This document shows, piece after piece, positions 6,061 to 9,898 of a stretch of DNA of 9,898 bases (the first letter of the stretch is position 1; each line of letters starts with the position of its first letter). The position numbers and the translations under genes were made by a program. The stretch lies in the NCBI GenBank assembly GCA_002316345.1, contig DCDI01000168.1:21229-31126 (forward strand). Reading direction: 5' to 3'. Under the pieces are notes generated by a model, which saw only the letters and a program-made list of their open reading frames with translations, ran no database searches and was not told the DNA's origin. Origin of the DNA: Phyllobacteriaceae bacterium UBA1059 (GTDB lineage Bacteria; Pseudomonadota; Alphaproteobacteria; Rhizobiales; Rhizobiaceae).

Positions 6061-6201
6061 CTTCTCCCTTTTGTCTGTATCCATCTTCCGTGAAGCCGCA
6101 CCTTCCCCAGCTTCAAGGCCGCGCCATATCGTTGTGAGTTTACGAGGAAGCCAAGCTTCTCTAAAGCTACGCCAACGATTCAACCGGACCTGCCTGGCTC
6201 C

Positions 6202-6783
6202 ATGGCCGAAGACCACATTCGCTACGATATCCTGGCCCAGGAAGCACTGCGCGGCGTCATGCGCAAAGTGCTGATCGAGGTCGCGCGCACCGGTTTGCCG
6301 GGCAACCACCACTTCTTCATCACCTTTCTGACGGGTGCGCCCGGCGTGCGGATTTCTTCGCGGCTGAAGGAACGTTACCCCGAGCAGATGACGATCGTGG
6401 TGCAGTTCCAGTATTGGGACCTCAAGGTCACCGATACCGGCTTCGAGGTTGGCCTGTCCTTCTCCGACGTGCCGGAAAAGCTGGAAATTCCGTTCGCAGC
6501 CGTGCGCGGCTTCTATGATCCGTCGGTCAATTTCGAGCTGGAGTTCGACGTCAAGCCGGTTGAACCGGCCGCCGCTCCCGTTGAGCCCACGCCGATGCTG
6601 AAGGCCGTCGACAACAATCCGCCCGCGGAGCCGAAGCCTCTTCCGGTAAAGGCACCCAAGCCCGAAAAGACCAAGAAGGCCCAGGAGCCCGCGCCAAGCG
6701 AGCCGACCGAAGACAAGTCGGAAGACGAAGCGCCGAAGGCCGGTGCCGACGTCGTGTCCCTCGACGCCTTCCGCAAGAAGTAG
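6202..6783 (+). CDS. sspB: SspB, adaptor delivering ssrA-tagged proteins to ClpXP
   Basis: The protein tethers tmRNA-tagged substrates to ClpX in the cytoplasm for degradation. It has 193 residues. Residues about 1-112 match the alphaproteobacterial SspB fold: MAEDHIRYDILAQEALRGVM, then HHFFITF, APGVRISSRLKERYPEQMTIV, DTGFEVGLSF and VRGFYDPSVNFELEF. A flexible tail rich in Pro, Ala, Lys and Glu follows (about 115-180). The last residues, DVVSLDAFRKK, resemble the conserved short C-terminal peptide of the family that I infer binds the ClpX N-domain. The upstream frame is open to a TGA near 6090 but has no family similarity. No good ribosome binding site precedes the ATG. The leader includes a small hairpin, GAAGC (6147-6151) with GCTTC (6155-6159). 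The gene lies just after ssrA and is followed after 8 nt by a DUF4169 gene. Confidence 0.92.
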   Translation: MAEDHIRYDILAQEALRGVMRKVLIEVARTGLPGNHHFFITFLTGAPGVRISSRLKERYPEQMTIVVQFQYWDLKVTDTGFEVGLSFSDVPEKLEIPFAAVRGFYDPSVNFELEFDVKPVEPAAAPVEPTPMLKAVDNNPPAEPKPLPVKAPKPEKTKKAQEPAPSEPTEDKSEDEAPKAGADVVSLDAFRKK

Positions 6784-6791
6784 GCGTCATC

Positions 6792-6968
6792 ATGGGCGAC
6801 ATCGTCAATCTCCGCACCATCCGCAAACAGCGCGATCGTGCGGAAGATGCCCGCAAGGCTGATGAGAACCGCGCCCGCTTCGGCCGCACCAAAGCCGAAA
6901 AACAGGCGCAAGCCAAAACTGCCGAACGCGCTGAAACGCAGCTCGACAATCACCGTCGCGAGCCCTGA
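6792..6968 (+). CDS. DUF4169 family small basic protein
   Basis: This 58-residue product starts MGDIVNLRTIRKQRDRAEDA and ends ETQLDNHRREP, with the family core ENRARFGRTKAEK in between. These are the hallmarks of DUF4169, a small, highly charged, probably helical protein of unknown function found in alphaproteobacteria. About half the residues are charged and there is no membrane segment or signal. It begins 8 nt after the sspB stop and ends 7 nt before the next start, so it belongs to a tight sspB operon. The ribosome binding site is weak. The linkage to sspB suggests but does not prove a role near proteolysis. Confidence 0.85.
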   Translation: MGDIVNLRTIRKQRDRAEDARKADENRARFGRTKAEKQAQAKTAERAETQLDNHRREP

Positions 6969-6975
6969 TGCCGTC

Positions 6976-7203
6976 ATGAGCGGTGTCCTCAAGCGCTCGG
7001 TCACGATCGGCGGTCACCGCACCAGCTTTTCGCTCGAAGCCGCCTTCCACACCGAACTGGAGCGTATCGCAGCCAAGCGCGCTACCAGCATGAGCGCCTT
7101 GATTGCCGAGATCGACGCCGCGCGCGATCCCGCTACCAACCTGTCCTCGGCAATCCGCCTGTTCGTGCTGGCCGACCTCAAGGCACGGCTTGCTGGCGGT
7201 TGA
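6976..7203 (+). CDS. Ribbon-helix-helix domain protein (RHH_4-like)
   Basis: The 75-residue protein reads LKRSVTIGGHRTSFSLEAAF, then HTELERIAAKRATSMSALIAEID, and ends RLFVLADLKARL. This fits the RHH_4-type family: a strand (KRSVTIGGHRTSFSLE) followed by two helices, the fold used by small dimeric DNA-binding regulators. ATG at 6976 is the first start consistent with family length; an ATG overlapping the previous stop (TGATG at 6966-6970) is in another frame. It is the third gene of the sspB-DUF4169 group. Targets are unknown. It could autoregulate the operon, but I saw no clear operator upstream of sspB. Confidence 0.82.
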   Translation: MSGVLKRSVTIGGHRTSFSLEAAFHTELERIAAKRATSMSALIAEIDAARDPATNLSSAIRLFVLADLKARLAGG

Positions 7204-7305
7204 TCGATGCCGCTTTGGCGTTGTGCTTTCAGTCAGAGGATTGCGGCACCACGAGCGCCCCCTATGATCGGGTGTCACCTCTTCTCGGCGCGCGGATGTT
7301 CGGGC

Positions 7306-7760
7306 ATGCGAAAGACATCATCGCTCTCGCATCTAGCGGTTATCCTGACGACCACCCTTGCTTCTGGCCACGCACACGCCGGACCCGCAACGATCCCGAT
7401 GCTGACCGCCGGTCAATGCGGTGACTTTTTGGCGAGCATGCGGAAAAAACCCGGGAGAGCTATCTACATCGGGTGCAGCTATTTCCCGGAGCGGCAGGGT
7501 AAACCCCTGCAAGCGATCTATCATGTTCGAGGGCAATACGCCGCTGATGCCGAAACGAGCCTGGTCAGTTCACTTGGTCTCAGCAGACTTAAGCACGTCT
7601 GCTGCCAGTGGGAAGCTGGGCCAAATACATAAGGGATGCAGCCGGCATCGGATTTGAGGTCGGAATGTATTCTGGAGAAACCATCGTAACCAGCCGCCAG
7701 GAATGGGCGGACATTCCGTATTTTGAGGTCGTCGTCGAAACCTTCACCCAAGAGATTTAA
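7306..7760 (+). pseudogene. DUF4952-like secreted protein, broken by a frameshift
   Basis: The first part has a Sec signal peptide (MRKTSSLSHLAVILTTTLAS, cleavage probably after AHA at residue 25). It continues with GQCGDFLASMRKKPG and ERQGKPLQAIYHVRG and reaches VCCQWEAG, then stops at TAA 7630-7632. The next frame, from about 7623, continues without a stop as YIRDAAGIGFEVGMYSGETI, then TSRQEWADIPYFEVVVETFT, to TAA 7758-7760. Together these make about 151 residues that look like one DUF4952-type domain of unknown function. One missing base near 7618-7625 (or two extra) explains the break. It could be a real mutation or a sequencing error. An upstream in-frame ATG at 7264 exists, but the signal peptide favours 7306. 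I recall the family only from pattern, so the name is less certain than the break. Confidence 0.6.
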
Positions 7761-7776
7761 TCGTAGAACCTCTCGG

Positions 7777-7803
7777 AGCCTTGATACGCAACTCGGTCAG
7801 GCT
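7777..7803. terminator. Weak hairpin between convergent genes
   Basis: AGCC-T-TGA (7777-7784) can pair with TCA-GGCT (7797-7803) with one bulged base and a 12-base loop. It lies in the 60-nt gap between the DUF4952-like gene and the convergent transporter gene and could serve both, but it has no T-run. Confidence 0.2.
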
Positions 7804-7820
7804 TGGCATAACCTTGTGCG

Positions 7821-9104
7821 TCAAAGATCGTACTGCTTGACCTGAACATGCTTGGCGCGCCCGGCGCCCAGCCCGGCCGTAATCGCACCGCCGCCGATCA
7901 ACAACAGCAGCCAGGCGCAGGCCACGAAACTGCCGGTCCAGCTATGGATCAGACCAACAAGCAGCGGCCCGAGCGAGGCGATCACATACCCGCCGCCCTG
8001 CGCCATGCCCGACAGATAAGCCGCAACACGCGCATCGGGCGAGCGCAACACGATCATCGTCATCGCCACCGCAATCAATCCGCCCTGCCCGATCCCCTGA
8101 ACAACCGCGAGTATCCAGATCGACCACAGGGGCGCGAAGATGAAGCCGAGCAGCGCCAGCATGGCGCAGCTGATCAGAACGGTATTGATGAGGCGCTGAT
8201 CGCGGCAGCGCACGGCGATCGACGGGATGACCAGACAAGCCGCAACCTGCACCATCACGTCGGTCGAGACCACCAGCCCGGCCGTCGCCGCATCCAACCC
8301 GCGCTCGCGCAGGATCGGCGAAAGCCAGCCGAACACGATATAGGCAAAAGCCGATTGCAGGCCCATGAAGAACGTCACCTGCCAGGCAAGCGGGTCGCGC
8401 CAAAGCCCTTCTACCCGGTGCTGTTTATGCGCATGCGCCGCGTTGAGACGCAGGGTTTGCGGTGCCCAGATACAGGCGACCGCTAGAGCGGGCAGCGCCC
8501 AGACTGCCAAAGCGAGCTGCCAGCTTCCGAACGCGGTTTCCACCGGCACGGTGATGCCAGCGGCAGCAGCGGCGCCGGCACATAGCGCCATCGTATAAAG
8601 CCCCGTCATCATAGCCGCGCGATCGGGAAAGTCGCGTTTTACCAGGCCGGGCAAAAGCACGTTGCCAACGGCGATCGCGGCACCGGACAGAACCGTGCCG
8701 AAGAACAGGATCGGCACCCAGCCGAAGCCCCGCAGGCCCGTCCCCAAAGCCAGAACAAGCAGAACCGCCAGTAGAACCCGCTCTGCCCCCAGCCGCTGCG
8801 CCAGTCGCGGCGCTATCGGCGCAAAAAGGCCGAGACAAACAACCGGTAGCGTTGTCAGAACGCTGGCGCTGGTCGTGGAGAGCCCGGCCCCCTGCACCAC
8901 TTCGGGCAGGATCGACGACAGACTGGAAAACACCGGCCGCAGGTTGGCGGCAATCAGAACCAGGCTCAAGCCCAGCAAAAAGCGCGCAGCCGTTGAACGC
9001 GCAGGCGTAGCAAGCGGCGCGGGCGCACTGTCGGCTTCCGCGTCGATCAGCGTGATCTCGGTTTCTTCAAAAGAGCCGGCGGGTGATGCGGGTCGTTGGG
9101 TCAT
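7821..9104 (-). CDS. CynX/NimT-type MFS transporter
   Basis: The product (427 residues from the ATG at 9102-9104) is a major facilitator with about 12 hydrophobic segments, starting near ARFLLGLSLVLIAANLRPVF. The LRP motif in helix 1, the run SSILPEVVQGAGLSTTSASV, and GNVLLPGLVKRDFPDRAAMM are typical of the CynX/NimT (cyanate or nitroimidazole transporter) branch. Substrates of most members are unproven, so I give no gene symbol. About 42 residues of cytoplasmic, Ala/Pro/Glu-rich sequence precede helix 1, longer than usual. A TTG directly before the ATG (9105-9107) is also possible. No strong ribosome binding site is visible. It stands alone, with its 3' end facing the broken DUF4952-like gene. 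Confidence 0.88.
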   Translation of the reverse strand: MTQRPASPAGSFEETEITLIDAEADSAPAPLATPARSTAARFLLGLSLVLIAANLRPVFSSLSSILPEVVQGAGLSTTSASVLTTLPVVCLGLFAPIAPRLAQRLGAERVLLAVLLVLALGTGLRGFGWVPILFFGTVLSGAAIAVGNVLLPGLVKRDFPDRAAMMTGLYTMALCAGAAAAAGITVPVETAFGSWQLALAVWALPALAVACIWAPQTLRLNAAHAHKQHRVEGLWRDPLAWQVTFFMGLQSAFAYIVFGWLSPILRERGLDAATAGLVVSTDVMVQVAACLVIPSIAVRCRDQRLINTVLISCAMLALLGFIFAPLWSIWILAVVQGIGQGGLIAVAMTMIVLRSPDARVAAYLSGMAQGGGYVIASLGPLLVGLIHSWTGSFVACAWLLLLIGGGAITAGLGAGRAKHVQVKQYDL

Positions 9105-9206
9105 CAAGCAGCCAAGCCACGAAACGCCTGCCGCTTCAACCGCATTTGCCTCTGGCCCAATCGTTCACGCGCAAATGGTGGACGAGGTAACCTTCGAAAG
9201 AAAAAG

Positions 9207-9254
9207 GCTGACGCGGTCCCACTCGCAAGAGGATACGAGCAAGATCGCGTCAGC
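9207..9254. repeat. 9-bp perfect inverted repeat upstream of the transporter
   Basis: GCTGACGCG (9207-9215) and CGCGTCAGC (9246-9254) are exact reverse complements 30 nt apart. Inside the loop CTCG (9222-9225) and CGAG (9236-9239) can pair as well. The element lies in the 184-nt gap between the transporter and VOC genes (9105-9288), which otherwise holds no gene I can support. It could be a structured leader of the transporter transcript, a spaced operator, or a terminator-like fold after the VOC gene. Confidence 0.4.
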
Positions 9255-9288
9255 ACTCAGCCGCTTGAAAGCCTAAAGCGCTTCTTCC

Positions 9289-9711
9289 TCAAACACCGAA
9301 TGTCACCCACCCGCTCGCATCGATCATCCATGCTGGGTTCCACGCGATCTCCCAAGCATGACCATCCGGATCGCTGACATAGCCACGAAAGCCGCCATGC
9401 GGCGGCGCATCGCCTTTACGCAGCAGGGTTCCGCCCGCAGCCACCAGTTGCTCGATCACAAGATCGACGCCGTGCCGCTCAGGAACGTTATGCGCGAGAG
9501 CGATCGCGCTGGGCGCTGCCTGGCTAGCCCGCTGCATGTCACCGTCCAGCCCCGGGTTCTGCCACGTACCGAGCATGAGGCCGTTCATCTGGTAGAAGAT
9601 GATCTCATCATTCTCGAACACGGGCGTCCAACCGAACCCGCCGACATAGAAGCCGCGCGAACGTGTCATCGACTGGACACCCAACGTGATGACGGAAATC
9701 TGTTGTTGCAT
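9289..9711 (-). CDS. VOC (glyoxalase/bleomycin-resistance/dioxygenase) family protein
   Basis: The 140-residue protein has the paired beta-alpha-beta-beta-beta units of the VOC fold. ITLGVQSMTRSRGFYVGGFGW opens the first half, and GGFRGYVSDPDGHAWEIAWNP closes the second. The Glu of HAWEIAW (E121) is a usual metal-site residue, but the position where many relatives carry His at the first strand (before LGV) is Thr, so a metal-dependent activity is uncertain. The substrate cannot be named. The ATG at 9709-9711 has AAGGA 8 nt upstream and matches the family start; the open frame further upstream is unlikely to be translated. It may be divergently paired with a partial gene at the right edge. Confidence 0.85.
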   Translation of the reverse strand: MQQQISVITLGVQSMTRSRGFYVGGFGWTPVFENDEIIFYQMNGLMLGTWQNPGLDGDMQRASQAAPSAIALAHNVPERHGVDLVIEQLVAAGGTLLRKGDAPPHGGFRGYVSDPDGHAWEIAWNPAWMIDASGWVTFGV

Positions 9712-9827
9712 AGCCAAAATCCTTATCTTGCTCGCGCACCATTGCTGCGAACACTCAAGGTCTTGGGCCGCCTCGAAAGGCAGAAGGACCCGCTTACGCG
9801 GGGGCCGGGCCAACCGCACCGACCTAA

Positions 9828-9842
9828 CCTGTTTCAGACAGG
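9828..9842. promoter_or_regulatory. Imperfect palindrome before the right-edge reading frame
   Basis: CCTGTTTCAGACAGG has perfect 5-bp arms (CCTGT and ACAGG) and one further matching inner pair. It overlaps the AGGA ribosome binding site of the reading frame starting at 9851, so a bound repressor here could block that gene, and possibly act on the divergent VOC gene. Confidence 0.3.
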
Positions 9843-9850
9843 ACAATGAT

Positions 9851-9898
9851 ATGGATCGCAGTGCCGAAATCAAGCAGGCAACGCACAGCCCACCGGGC
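9851..9898 (+). CDS. Possible start of an unidentified gene, cut by window edge
   Basis: ATG at 9851 is preceded by AGGA with a 7-nt spacer and opens the frame MDRSAEIKQATHSPPG, which runs off the window. It diverges from the VOC gene across 139 nt, an arrangement often seen for a regulator and its target. Sixteen residues are too few to name a family. A second ATG at 9846 in another frame sits too close to the AGGA. Confidence 0.35.
   Translation, partial: MDRSAEIKQATHSPPG

Noticed and set aside
9175..9276. 33-codon plus-strand frame from ATG at 9175
   Set aside because: It has no ribosome binding site and uses rare Arg codons unlike its neighbours, and its frame is largely the inverted-repeat region. 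It is kept only as an unexplained stretch.
9789..9802. CCCGC-TTAC-GCGGG hairpin upstream of the VOC gene
   Set aside because: It is short, in very G+C-rich sequence, and has no T-run or clear relation to a start site.

Overview
The window looks like chromosomal DNA of an alphaproteobacterium, most likely of the order Hyphomicrobiales (Rhizobiales). The reasons are the high G+C, a circularly permuted two-piece tmRNA gene, an alpha-type SspB adaptor followed by DUF4169 and ribbon-helix-helix genes, and the gene order thyA-dfrA-hflK-hflC-DUF2065. I cannot fix the genus from the sequence; a Devosia-like organism is only a guess.

Layout. Positions 1-4010 are a minus-strand block: thyA (thymidylate synthase), dfrA (dihydrofolate reductase), hflK and hflC (membrane modulators of the FtsH protease), then a DUF2065 gene cut by the left edge. 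ThyA makes dihydrofolate and DfrA recycles it, so the first two are a metabolic pair. hflK has a good promoter of its own. A 186-nt divergent gap (4011-4196) separates thyA from the plus-strand pair msrP-msrQ, the periplasmic methionine sulfoxide reductase and its haem-bearing membrane subunit.

Positions of about 5746-6060 hold the permuted ssrA gene. The tRNA-like acceptor piece comes first, then a short hairpin spacer, then the coding piece with the tag ANDNYAEARLAA. About 140 nt downstream is sspB, whose product delivers ssrA-tagged proteins to ClpXP, so the tagging RNA and its degradation adaptor are neighbours. DUF4169 and a small RHH protein follow as a probable sspB operon.

From 7204 on the region is more accessory. 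It holds a secreted DUF4952-like gene broken by a frameshift, a CynX/NimT-type MFS transporter (minus), a VOC/glyoxalase-family gene (minus), and the first codons of a possible divergent gene running off the right edge.

I found no mobile element, CRISPR array or defence system. The points most worth checking are the DUF2065 gene with no normal start codon, the frameshifted DUF4952-like gene, the tmRNA precursor fold and its unusual T-loop, the divergent ThyA with its insertion, and several small hairpins or palindromes next to start sites.
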